From: an uncultured Collinsella sp. | Lineage (GTDB): Bacteria; Actinomycetota; Coriobacteriia; Coriobacteriales; Coriobacteriaceae | Assembly (NCBI GenBank): GCA_902490405.1 | Contig: CABUDS010000037.1 | Location: 1-16,510, forward strand | Direction: 5' to 3' | Length of the DNA: 16,510 nt | Shown here: piece by piece, positions 1 through 7,365 of the stretch | How the letters are laid out: each line of letters begins with the position of its first letter | How positions within the stretch are numbered: position 1 is the stretch's first letter | Program-made: the position numbers and the translations under genes | The notes under the pieces: model-generated | The model's input: the letters and a program-made list of their open reading frames with translations, nothing else | What the model was told of the DNA's origin: nothing | Database searches by the model: none

Positions 1-2
1 AC

Positions 3-56
3 GTAGTAAATGGGCCGCTTTCGTGGCGCAACTCCAGAGTAGTCAATTTGGGAGCG
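3..56. repeat. Two imperfect direct half-repeats downstream of fmdB
   Basis: The 70 bases beyond the fmdB stop hold no gene I can support. They contain two related blocks, GTAGTAAATGGGCCGC at 3-18 and GTAGTCAATTTGGGAGCG at 39-56, joined by a GC-rich link. Paired degenerate blocks between genes are typical of dispersed intergenic repeats, but there is no second complete copy in this window, so that reading is a guess. Confidence 0.25.
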
Positions 57-70
57 GGGCTACTTGCCTG

Positions 71-307
71 TTAGTGGTTGTGTGGGCAGTTGGCGCAGCA
101 GCCGCTGGTGGCGCTGGTGCTGGAGCCGCCGCTTCGCTGGTCGGTGTTGTAGAAGCCGCTGCCCTCAAATTTAATACCGCTGGCCGAGAACGTCTTGGCG
201 GCCGGAGCGCCGCAGCTGGGGCACACGACCTCGGGAGTCTCGGACATAGGATGCTCAACCTCAAACACGTTGCCGCAGCTCGAGCACTTGTAATCGTAGC
301 GCGCCAT
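71..307 (-). CDS. FmdB-family zinc-ribbon protein, 78 aa
   Basis: This is a small putative regulatory zinc-ribbon protein of the FmdB type (CxxC_CxxC_SSSS family). The fold shows as two CxxC knuckles, C8-x2-C11 and C29-x2-C32, on a typical MARYDYKCSSCG start, followed by a Gly/Ser-rich flexible stretch (about 58-69). The last residues (CCANCPHNH, 70-78) add three Cys and two His and could bind a further metal. The family name comes from a gene near formamidase in Methylophilus; the biochemical role is generally unknown. The ATG at 307 is preceded by AAAAGGAAG at good spacing, which fixes the start. It lies 88 bases after the amylase/glucanotransferase gene, with a hairpin between them, so it may be partly uncoupled from it. 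Nothing links it functionally to glycogen. Confidence 0.88.
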   Translation of the reverse strand: MARYDYKCSSCGNVFEVEHPMSETPEVVCPSCGAPAAKTFSASGIKFEGSGFYNTDQRSGGSSTSATSGCCANCPHNH

Positions 308-329
308 AATACTTCCTTTTCAGCACAAA

Positions 330-351
330 GCGGGCAGATTACTCTGCCCGC
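330..351 (-). terminator. Hairpin between the amylase fusion gene and fmdB
   Basis: There is a perfect 8-bp stem (330-337 pairing with 344-351) with a 6-base loop. On the minus strand it is followed by TTTGTGCT, a weak U-tract. It lies 45 bases past the tandem TGA-TAA stops of the fusion gene and 22 bases before the fmdB start. It could be a leaky terminator or an intercistronic stabiliser. Confidence 0.5.
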
Positions 352-395
352 AAAAATTCAAACGTCTGTAACTGTACCCTATATCGGGCGTTTTA

Positions 396-3300
396 TCACG
401 CTTCGCCCCAGAATCTATGCGTGTTGCGCAGGAGCTGTGCGGTTTTGCCCTCGGCGGCCGCAACGTCGGCCTCGTCAGCCTGCCAGGTCCAGTTGCCCGT
501 GGCCACGCCCGGTACGTTCATGCGCGCGTCGTCGCCCAGCCCCAGGACATCCTGCAGCGGCATCATCACCAGGGGAGCGTCGCTTGCCAGCGCATCGCTC
601 ATCAGCTTGGCCGCCACCTCAACACCGCTCGGTTCGTCGCCGCCCGCAAAGGAACGCGTACACCAACCCGCGAGCGTCGACGTGTCGTGCGTCGAGGTAT
701 ACAGGATCTTTCCTGGCGTAGGGTGCACGCCGCAACGGACGTCGTAGTCGCCAAACTCCAGCACGTCCATGCCGGGGAAGCCGCAGGTCGAGGCCATGGC
801 GCGAACGCCGGGCGTCAAATAGCCCAGGTCCTCGGCAATAAAGTTGAGCGGACCCAGCTCGTCATAGGCGGTCTGAAACAGGTCCTTGCCCGGTCCCGCC
901 AGCCAGCGACCTTCGGCGCAAGCCTTGCCAGCGGGGATACTGAAGTAGCTGTGGAAGCCCAAGAAGTGATCCAGACGCACGCGGTCGTAAAGTGAGAACG
1001 CACGACGTAGGCGATCCATCCACCAGCTATAGCCGTTCTGCTTCATGTGGTCCCAGCGGAACGTCGGGTTGCCCCACACCTGACCCTCGGGCGCAAAGTT
1101 GTCGGGCGGCGCACCGGAGATCTCGATTGCCTTGCCGGTATCGGATAGCCAGAAGTTCTCGGGTTCGCTCCACGCATCTGCCGAATCGTCGGACACGTAC
1201 ATAGGAATATCGCCGATGACCTCGATGCCCTTCTTGTGCGCGTAGTTCATGAGCTCGCACCAGGCTAGGTCAAAGCGGTACTGCATGTACGCCTGAAGCT
1301 CGGCCTCGTCGTGGAAGCGCTTGTCGTCAATCAGGTGCTCGTTGTAGCGCGCAACATCTGCCGGCCAATCGTGGCGCGACTCGCCCTCAAAGTATTTCTT
1401 GACGGCCATGTAGACGCAGTACTTCTCGAGCCAATCGGCATTGCGATGTTTAAACGCGGTGTACAGCGGATCGGCATCCTCGCCGCCACGGGCCTTCCAG
1501 GTCTCAAAGTCGGCGGCTAGCTCCTTGTGGCTTTCGGGCAGCAGGTCGATATTGCCTGCAAAGGCCGAAGGACCGGCGTAAGGGGAGCGGAAGAAGTCCG
1601 TCGGGTTGACAGGCAGGACCTGCCAGTAGCGCATGCCCATAGCGGCCATATGGTCGATAAAACGACGCGTGGGCGCGCCGATCGTGCCGGGCTTACCGTC
1701 GTCGGTCGGCACCGATGTGATATGGCACACAACGCCCGCACCGTAATCGAGCGGCTCCTGCAGACGCTGCTCGGCGTGGTGATAGATGATCGACGATCCC
1801 AGCGGATACAGGTCGAGCGTGACGGTGCCATTGTGAATCTCGCACTCGTGACCGCTAATCACATCGCTCGCACATTCGTCGAGCGCCGGAATCGTCACGC
1901 GGTGTGAATTGCGCAGGCTGCGGTTGATGATAGCCGTAGCGGCCTCGCCATCCTTGCCCGTGCGGTTGTATGCCAGCACCTCGTCGTTGAGCGCGAAGGC
2001 CTTGATCTCGCCGTCGATCATAAACGGCAGTGCGCGGCGTACGGCGGAGGCGTTTTTGACAATAGCCAGCGTGTCGAAGTCGTGCAGTTGGTCCTTGGTC
2101 GGCAGGGTGCGGCGGTTGCCTGGATCGGTTAGACCCTCCAGGCCGTATTCGTCGCCGTAGTAGATCGAAGGCACGCCGGGGAAGGTCATCTGCATGAGCG
2201 TGGCGAGCCAAAAACGGCTCTTGGCCAGGCCCATCGAGTTCTCGTCCAGGCGCCATTTGCTGCGCTCGCACTCGGGCAGCTGCGACTCGTCGGGGCCGCC
2301 GCCGAGCACCGAGATGATACGCGGGCGGTCGTGGCTCGACAGCAGGTTGAGCGCGCAGGACAATGCCTCGCTCGGGTAGTTCTCGCGCAGGGTCTCGATA
2401 TCCTCAGCGGCCTCGTAGGCGTTCTTGTAGCCCATCAAAAAGCCGATGACCATGTCGCGGAAGGGGTAATCCATAGCAGAGTCCAACTCGGAGCCCTGTA
2501 GGTAGCGACGCAGATGGCCGTAGCTAATCTTGTTGGAGGCGTCTTCCCAGACTTCGCCGAGCAACAGTGCGTCAGGCTTTTCGGCAAGTACGGCCTTCTT
2601 GATCTCGGCCAGGAAGTCGTCGGAAAGCTCGTCAGCGACGTCCAGGCGCCAGCCATGAGCGCCGGCACGTAGCCATTTACGGATCACGCCGTCCTTGCCC
2701 AGAAGCCGCTCGCGTACCAGCTCGGAGCTCTCATTGATGGCGGGCATGTTGCCCACGCCCCACCAGCAGTCGTACGAGCCGTCCTCGTGGAAATAAAACG
2801 CATCGCGCCACGGCGAATCCTCGCTCTGCCACGCGCCCACACCGGGGTAGTTGCCGTAGCGGTTAAAGTAGATCGAGTCGTCGCCTGTGTGGTTGAAGAC
2901 GCCATCCAGAATGATGGAGATGCCCAGCTTCTCGGCCGCCTGGCACAGCTCGGTAAAGTCCTGCTCGGTGCCCAGGATCGGGTCGATCTTGGTGTAGTCG
3001 GCCGTGTCGTAGCGGTGGTTGCTCGCGGCTTCAAAAATGGGGTTGAGGTAGATGGCTGTAAAGCCCAGCTCGGCGATGCGAGGCAGGTCTTCCTGGATGC
3101 CCTTGAGCGACCCGCCGTAGAAGTCCCAGGTTTTGATGGAGCCGTCTTCGGCGCGCTCGTACACGGGCGGCTTGTTCCAGTCCTCGACCATGCGGCGCTG
3201 GATTCCGTTGCGTGGTTTTTCGACCTCGGCCAGCGTGCGCTCGCGCCAGTGCTCGTCGCGGGCGTAGCGATCGGGGAAGATCTGGTAGACCATGCCACGC

Positions 3301-3692
3301 TCGTACCACTCGGGACGCACTTCGCGGTGCTTATAGACGGTAATCTGGAAGGACGGCACCTCGGCGTAGTCGTAAGTTACGCCCTCGCCACCGGTGCGAC
3401 CCTGCGGTGCGCCCAAGCGGACCTCGGGCTGGCCCTCGATATTGCAGATAAAGCTGTACCAGATAAGACAGGGCTCGGTGCACTCAAGCTCTACGGTAAA
3501 TATGCCGTCGCCCTCGTGCGTCATGGGATACCGAGACTCACCGATCTCATCGACCCAGGTACGCAACGTAAGCGTTGCCTGGTTGGGATCGGCATCCTCC
3601 AAAATCACCGAGAGGGAAACGGAAGTTCCAGTGGTCACAGCGCCAAACGGAGTGCGAAACTGCGGCAGACGGCTGTTGTGAATCAATCTCAT
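396..3692 (-). CDS. malQ: Fused GH13 alpha-amylase / GH77 4-alpha-glucanotransferase, 1098 aa
   Basis: This single chain joins two alpha-glucan enzymes. Residues 1-120 look like a beta-sandwich N-domain. Residues 130-640 are a GH13 neopullulanase/cyclomaltodextrinase-like hydrolase, seen in VYQIFPDRYARD (135-146), region I DGVFNH (263-268), region II GWRLDVADE with nucleophile D351, region III GEVWED with acid/base E380, and region IV SSHD with D455. Residues 647-1098 are a GH77 amylomaltase: SPYAGPSAFAGN (703-714), RVRLDHF with nucleophile D908, AEDLG with E954, and THDT with D1003. All six catalytic acids are present, so both halves should be active. The likely role is cytosolic trimming and disproportionation of maltodextrins released from glycogen or imported. 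The ATG at 3692 has only a weak upstream GGA. It sits beyond the glgA terminator and has its own 5' region with operator-like motifs. Tandem stops TGA-TAA end it. The fusion is intact and in frame. The exact substrate specificity of the GH13 half is inferred. Confidence 0.93.
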   Translation of the reverse strand: MRLIHNSRLPQFRTPFGAVTTGTSVSLSVILEDADPNQATLTLRTWVDEIGESRYPMTHEGDGIFTVELECTEPCLIWYSFICNIEGQPEVRLGAPQGRTGGEGVTYDYAEVPSFQITVYKHREVRPEWYERGMVYQIFPDRYARDEHWRERTLAEVEKPRNGIQRRMVEDWNKPPVYERAEDGSIKTWDFYGGSLKGIQEDLPRIAELGFTAIYLNPIFEAASNHRYDTADYTKIDPILGTEQDFTELCQAAEKLGISIILDGVFNHTGDDSIYFNRYGNYPGVGAWQSEDSPWRDAFYFHEDGSYDCWWGVGNMPAINESSELVRERLLGKDGVIRKWLRAGAHGWRLDVADELSDDFLAEIKKAVLAEKPDALLLGEVWEDASNKISYGHLRRYLQGSELDSAMDYPFRDMVIGFLMGYKNAYEAAEDIETLRENYPSEALSCALNLLSSHDRPRIISVLGGGPDESQLPECERSKWRLDENSMGLAKSRFWLATLMQMTFPGVPSIYYGDEYGLEGLTDPGNRRTLPTKDQLHDFDTLAIVKNASAVRRALPFMIDGEIKAFALNDEVLAYNRTGKDGEAATAIINRSLRNSHRVTIPALDECASDVISGHECEIHNGTVTLDLYPLGSSIIYHHAEQRLQEPLDYGAGVVCHITSVPTDDGKPGTIGAPTRRFIDHMAAMGMRYWQVLPVNPTDFFRSPYAGPSAFAGNIDLLPESHKELAADFETWKARGGEDADPLYTAFKHRNADWLEKYCVYMAVKKYFEGESRHDWPADVARYNEHLIDDKRFHDEAELQAYMQYRFDLAWCELMNYAHKKGIEVIGDIPMYVSDDSADAWSEPENFWLSDTGKAIEISGAPPDNFAPEGQVWGNPTFRWDHMKQNGYSWWMDRLRRAFSLYDRVRLDHFLGFHSYFSIPAGKACAEGRWLAGPGKDLFQTAYDELGPLNFIAEDLGYLTPGVRAMASTCGFPGMDVLEFGDYDVRCGVHPTPGKILYTSTHDTSTLAGWCTRSFAGGDEPSGVEVAAKLMSDALASDAPLVMMPLQDVLGLGDDARMNVPGVATGNWTWQADEADVAAAEGKTAQLLRNTHRFWGEA

Positions 3693-3753
3693 AATACGGT
3701 CCAGTTCAATAGAATCACGGCCTGCGGGCCATGGGCTTTACGCACAGGATGTA

Positions 3754-3759
3754 AGTATA
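3754..3759 (-). promoter_or_regulatory. Candidate -10 box for the amylase/glucanotransferase gene
   Basis: The minus strand reads TATACT here, 5 of 6 to the sigma-70 consensus, about 62 bases before the ATG. I see no good -35 hexamer at 16-18 bases upstream; TTTATA is the best available. The operator-like motifs at 3791-3834 lie upstream of it, where an activator would usually bind. Confidence 0.35.
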
Positions 3760-3790
3760 TCTGCTGCACACAGGCTGTATAAACAACATC

Positions 3791-3834
3791 CGTTTACCAT
3801 CGGCGAACGGTTGTCCTAGAAAATCGTTTTACCA
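3791..3834. promoter_or_regulatory. Two operator-like half-sites upstream of the amylase/glucanotransferase gene
   Basis: The minus strand carries TGGTAAACG (from + strand 3791-3799) and TGGTAAAACGATTTT (from 3820-3834). The second is a near-palindrome with a central CG, the shape of LacI-family operators. The same half-site recurs in the glgB upstream region (13626-13651, 13683-13713). No such regulator gene is in the window; the identity of the binder is inference. Confidence 0.45.
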
Positions 3835-3847
3835 ACTATTAACAGAG

Positions 3848-3874
3848 AAGGGGCGCCCGGTTGGAGCGCCCCTT
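3848..3874 (-). terminator. Terminator after glgA
   Basis: A perfect 9-bp stem AAGGGGCGC / GCGCCCCTT (3848-3856 with 3866-3874) with a 9-base loop lies 35 bases beyond the glgA stop. On the minus strand it leads into CTCTGTTAATAG, a moderate U-rich exit. It is the best terminator in the window and marks the end of the glycogen gene cluster. Confidence 0.72.
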
Positions 3875-3908
3875 GCTTAGGGTTTGATGAGGTTTTGGAT
3901 CGTCTGGA

Positions 3909-6143
3909 TTAGCGGCGCTTGCGGGTGGCCGTTGCCTTGCGGACGGAGGTCTTCTTGGTCGGAGCCTTTTCCTCGGTCGCGGCGACGGGGGAGACCGGGG
4001 CCTTCTTGGCGGGCTCGGCCTTAGCCTCTGCCTTGGGAGTTGCGGCCTTTGCCGTGGACTTCTTGGCCGTCGTCGTTGCGCGCTTGAGCGTGGTGGTCTT
4101 GGCGGTCGGCTTGGCCTCGACGGCTGCTTCGGCCTTGGGCTCGGCAGGCGTCTCCTCGACCTTGACGGCGGGCTTTGCGGCAGCCTTCGGAGCGACCTTG
4201 GTCGCAGTAGCCTTGGCGGCCGTCGACTTCGTTGCCGTGGTCTTCTTGGCAGCTGTTGCCTTCTTGGCAGTCGTGGTCGTCTTCTTGGCAGCGGTCTTTG
4301 CCGGAGCCTTGGCGGCCGGTTTGGCCTCAGCGACCTCGGCCTTTACCTCGGGAGCAGCCTCGGCCTCGGCGGCCTTCTTGGCAGCGGCGGTCGTGCGCTT
4401 GCGCGTGGTCGTTGTCTTGGCAGCCGTTGTTTTAGTCGCGGCAGCTTTGGTCGTCGTAGCCTTCTTAATGGTCGTCTTGCGGGTCGTGGTGTTCTTAGCT
4501 GCGGGCTTTGCAGCGGGCTTGACCTCGTCCTCTGCCTCAAGAGCAACCTCAGCCTTCACCTTAGGCTCGGCCTTTGCGGGCTCAGCCTCAACCGGCTTCT
4601 CCTCGGCCTTGGGCTCCTCAGCGGCCACCGGCTCAGCAACAGCCTCAGGCTCGTCGACAACAGCCGCCGGCCTCTCAATCTCCGGATGCATAAAGAAGTA
4701 CAGGTCCAGATACTTGTCGGCCGAGCGCGTCCAGCTAAAGTCCTGGCTCATGGCCTGCGTTACCAGCTGGTTCCAGGCATCGCGGTTGTCCCAGAACAGG
4801 CGTGCCGCACGGAACACGGCGTCGCCCATCTCGTCGCCGTTAAAGTTACTAAACGAGAAGCCTGTGCCCTCGCCGGTAAACTCGTTATACGGGATCACGG
4901 TGTCCTTCAGACCACCGGTCTCGCGCACGATGGGCAGGGTGCCGTAGCGCATGGCGATGATCTGCGACAGGCCGCAGGGCTCAAACTTCGAAGGCATCAG
5001 GAACATGTCGGCGGCAGCATACATGCGCTGTGACAGCGCCGGATCGAACTCAATGCGTGCGGCCATGGTGCCGGGGTACTTGCCCTGGAAGTAGCGTAGA
5101 CCGTCCTCGTAGTCGCGGTCGCCGGTGCCCAGCACCGCCACCTGCACGCCGCCGGCCAAAATGCGGTCGAGCGCGTACATGACCAGGTCCATGCCCTTCT
5201 GGCGCGTCAGGCGCGTGACCATTACCATGAGCGGACGATCGTCACGAACCTCGAGCCCCAGCTCCTCCTGCAGCTTGGCCTTGCACACGGCCTTGCCCGC
5301 GCGGTCGTCGACCGTGTAGTTGGCGGCAATGCGCTTGTCGGTCGCCGGGTCAAAGCCCGCGACGTCGATGCCATTCAAAATGCCCTGCAGCGCATAGGAG
5401 CGCTCGCGCAGCACGCCGTCCAGGCCCTCACCAAACTCGGGCGTCTGGATCTCGCTGGCATAGGTGGGGCTCACCGTGGTGATGGCGTCGGCATAGCGCA
5501 GGGCGCCCAGCATGTAGTTGATGCTGCAGGCGTCGCAACGCAGCTGCGAGGCGGCCGCCGGAATGTGTGCCACACCCAGGATGTCCTCCATCACGGTGTC
5601 GCTAAACTGGCCCTGGAACGCCACGTTGTGGATCGAGAACACGGTCTTGACGCGGTCATACAGCGGCAGGCCCTGGTAAAACTCGCGCAAAAACACGGGC
5701 GCAAGTGCCGTCTGCCAGTCATTGCAGTGCAGGATGTCGCACTCAAAGCCGGCCGGCAGGTGCTGCAGGCTCTCGGTGATAGCCTTGGAGAAAAACGCAA
5801 AGCGCTCGCCGTCATCAAAGAAGCCGTACGGATAGTCGCGCGCAAAGTAGCGCTCGTTGTCGATGAACATATAGGTGACGCCGTCGTGCTCGATCTTCTC
5901 GAGCCCGCAGTACTCATTGCGCCAGCCCAGGCTCACGTAAAAATCGGAGAAGTGCTCCATCTGTGCCTTGTACTCATCCTTGATGGTGGCGTACTTGGGC
6001 ACCATCACGATAACTTCGGCGCCGGCGCGCACAAGCGCCGCAGGCAGCGAACCTGCCACGTCACCCAGGCCACCGGTCTTTACAAACGGTGCGCACTCGG
6101 CCGAGGCAAACACGATCTGCATCTTTTTGCTGGAATCAGCCAT
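3909..6143 (-). CDS. glgA: Glycogen synthase GlgA with long H1-like C-terminal tail, 744 aa
   Basis: This is ADP-glucose:alpha-1,4-glucan glucosyltransferase (GT5), which extends glycogen chains in the cytosol. The start is the second ATG: GGGAG lies 5 bases before 6143, while the ATG at 6155 has no Shine-Dalgarno. In this numbering the KTGGLGD motif begins at K22, ILHCNDWQT is near 137-145, the acceptor-domain RLTRQKG near 311-317, and the signature PSKFEPCGLSQ covers 384-394. The catalytic part ends near residue 490, the full length of ordinary bacterial GlgA. About 250 extra residues follow: first an acidic Glu/Ala/Pro stretch (about 493-545), then Lys/Ala/Thr-rich blocks resembling histone H1 tails, ending in RKATATRKRR. 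The tail has no predicted fold by eye and no frameshift. GlgB carries a shorter tail of the same kind. The gene is last in the glg cluster, 90 bases after glgD. The enzyme assignment is firm; the role of the tail is unknown. Confidence 0.96.
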   Translation of the reverse strand: MADSSKKMQIVFASAECAPFVKTGGLGDVAGSLPAALVRAGAEVIVMVPKYATIKDEYKAQMEHFSDFYVSLGWRNEYCGLEKIEHDGVTYMFIDNERYFARDYPYGFFDDGERFAFFSKAITESLQHLPAGFECDILHCNDWQTALAPVFLREFYQGLPLYDRVKTVFSIHNVAFQGQFSDTVMEDILGVAHIPAAASQLRCDACSINYMLGALRYADAITTVSPTYASEIQTPEFGEGLDGVLRERSYALQGILNGIDVAGFDPATDKRIAANYTVDDRAGKAVCKAKLQEELGLEVRDDRPLMVMVTRLTRQKGMDLVMYALDRILAGGVQVAVLGTGDRDYEDGLRYFQGKYPGTMAARIEFDPALSQRMYAAADMFLMPSKFEPCGLSQIIAMRYGTLPIVRETGGLKDTVIPYNEFTGEGTGFSFSNFNGDEMGDAVFRAARLFWDNRDAWNQLVTQAMSQDFSWTRSADKYLDLYFFMHPEIERPAAVVDEPEAVAEPVAAEEPKAEEKPVEAEPAKAEPKVKAEVALEAEDEVKPAAKPAAKNTTTRKTTIKKATTTKAAATKTTAAKTTTTRKRTTAAAKKAAEAEAAPEVKAEVAEAKPAAKAPAKTAAKKTTTTAKKATAAKKTTATKSTAAKATATKVAPKAAAKPAVKVEETPAEPKAEAAVEAKPTAKTTTLKRATTTAKKSTAKAATPKAEAKAEPAKKAPVSPVAATEEKAPTKKTSVRKATATRKRR

Positions 6144-6166
6144 ATTGTCTCCCATGTTGCAATTCG

Positions 6167-6202
6167 AGAATAGCCGCCTGGCGCTAACCGGGCGGCTATT
6201 CT
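6167..6202 (-). other. Strong intercistronic hairpin between glgD and glgA
   Basis: A perfect 12-bp stem (AGAATAGCCGCC at 6167-6178 pairing with 6191-6202), extendable by a G-T pair and two G-C pairs, lies 31 bases after the glgD stop and 23 bases before the glgA start. The exit is CGAATTGC, not a U-tract, and there is hardly room for a promoter before glgA. A processing, stabilising or partial-termination element is therefore more likely than a full terminator. Confidence 0.6.
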
Positions 6203-6233
6203 ACATGTTACGAGCGATGTTGCGGTGCCAACG

Positions 6234-7361
6234 TTAACGTACGATGGTGGTGTCAGAAGTTAACGGAGCCTTGCCCAGCACCAGGATGTTCTCGGGCGTG
6301 CCGCGAAGCTCGGTGTTGGTGGGGACCACGTTGTTCTTGTCCAGAATGGCATTCTCGACGCGGGCGCCGCTCTTGATGATGCAGCTCTGGTTGATGATCG
6401 AGTTGGTCACCGAAGCGCCTTCCTCGACCACGACGCCACGCGACAGGATCGAATTGCGCACGGTGCCCTTGATGATGCAGCCGGCTGAGATGATCGAGTT
6501 GCACGCGTGGCTGCCGGTCGCATAGCGCGAAGGCGGCACGTCGTGAGCCTTGGTCAGGATCGGGCGCTCGGGGTCAAAGAGCTGGTCGGCGACGGTCTGG
6601 TCGAGCAGGTCCATGCTGCGGCGATACAGCGACTTCTCGCTAAACACGCCCACGACCTCGCCCTTGTACTCGTAGCTGCACACGTCGATGTTGCCAAAGT
6701 CGCCCTGGAGTGCCTCGAGCAGGTCCAGATAGTCGGCGGCCTGGTAGTGGTCGATAATCTCAAGCAGCGTCTCGCGGTTGACGATGCAGCAGTCCATAGA
6801 GGCGTTGTCGCCGTACACGACGCCGGCGCTCACGCCCGTCAGACGGCCGTTCTCGTTGATCTGCAGCTTGGTCTCGTCATCGACGTTGCGCGTGGCCTTG
6901 CAGTACACCACGGTCATCTGGGCGCCGGAGTTCTCGTGCGCGTCGATGATGGTGTTGAGGTCCATGTTAAAGATGATGTTGGTGCCCATCATCACAACGT
7001 AGGGCTTGTCCGAGCGCTGGAACAGTGTCTTGTTGGAGATAATGTCGCGCAGCAAGAAGCGCATTCCGCCCTTGGTGGTGCCATACGCGTTGCCGGGCAC
7101 CATGAACAGGCCGCCCTTCTTGCGGTCCAGGCCCCAGTCCTTGCCCGAGCCCACGTGGTCGATCAGCGAGCGGTAGTTGCCCGGCATGACGACGCCGACG
7201 GTCTTAATGCCGGCATTCATCATGTTGGACAGCGGGAAGTCGATCAGGCGGTAGCGGCCCAAAAACGGAACGGACGCGATGGGGCGGTCCTTGAGCAGCA
7301 CGCTGCCGTAGGTCGAAGAGTAGTTAGCGGTGATATAACCGATGGCCTTGCGATTGATCAT
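6234..7361 (-). CDS. glgD: GlgD, non-catalytic ADP-glucose pyrophosphorylase subunit, 375 aa
   Basis: This is the partner subunit that modulates GlgC in the two-subunit ADP-glucose pyrophosphorylases known from Firmicutes. The nucleotidyltransferase fold is recognisable (RYRLIDFPLSN, VGSGKDWGLDRKKGG) with a C-terminal left-handed beta-helix of hexapeptide repeats (about 290-350). The N-terminal GGxGxRL nucleotide loop is replaced by IGYITANYSSTYGS, and the SGDHLYRMDY catalytic block of GlgC is replaced by MGTNIIFNMDL. This loss of catalytic motifs is typical of GlgD. I chose the ATG at 7361 (MINRKAIGY), 4 bases after the glgC stop, with GGGGGAA upstream. An open frame extends to 7400, but that would overlap glgC by 35 bases and add residues absent from the family. 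The tight spacing implies translational coupling and equal dosage of the two subunits. Confidence 0.94.
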   Translation of the reverse strand: MINRKAIGYITANYSSTYGSVLLKDRPIASVPFLGRYRLIDFPLSNMMNAGIKTVGVVMPGNYRSLIDHVGSGKDWGLDRKKGGLFMVPGNAYGTTKGGMRFLLRDIISNKTLFQRSDKPYVVMMGTNIIFNMDLNTIIDAHENSGAQMTVVYCKATRNVDDETKLQINENGRLTGVSAGVVYGDNASMDCCIVNRETLLEIIDHYQAADYLDLLEALQGDFGNIDVCSYEYKGEVVGVFSEKSLYRRSMDLLDQTVADQLFDPERPILTKAHDVPPSRYATGSHACNSIISAGCIIKGTVRNSILSRGVVVEEGASVTNSIINQSCIIKSGARVENAILDKNNVVPTNTELRGTPENILVLGKAPLTSDTTIVR

Positions 7362-7365
7362 CGGA

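Noticed and set aside
3919..4947. 342-codon plus-strand open frame opposite the glgA tail
   Set aside because: The Ala/Val-rich product is the direct antisense of Lys/Ala/Thr repeats, and the glgA reading joins seamlessly to a known enzyme.
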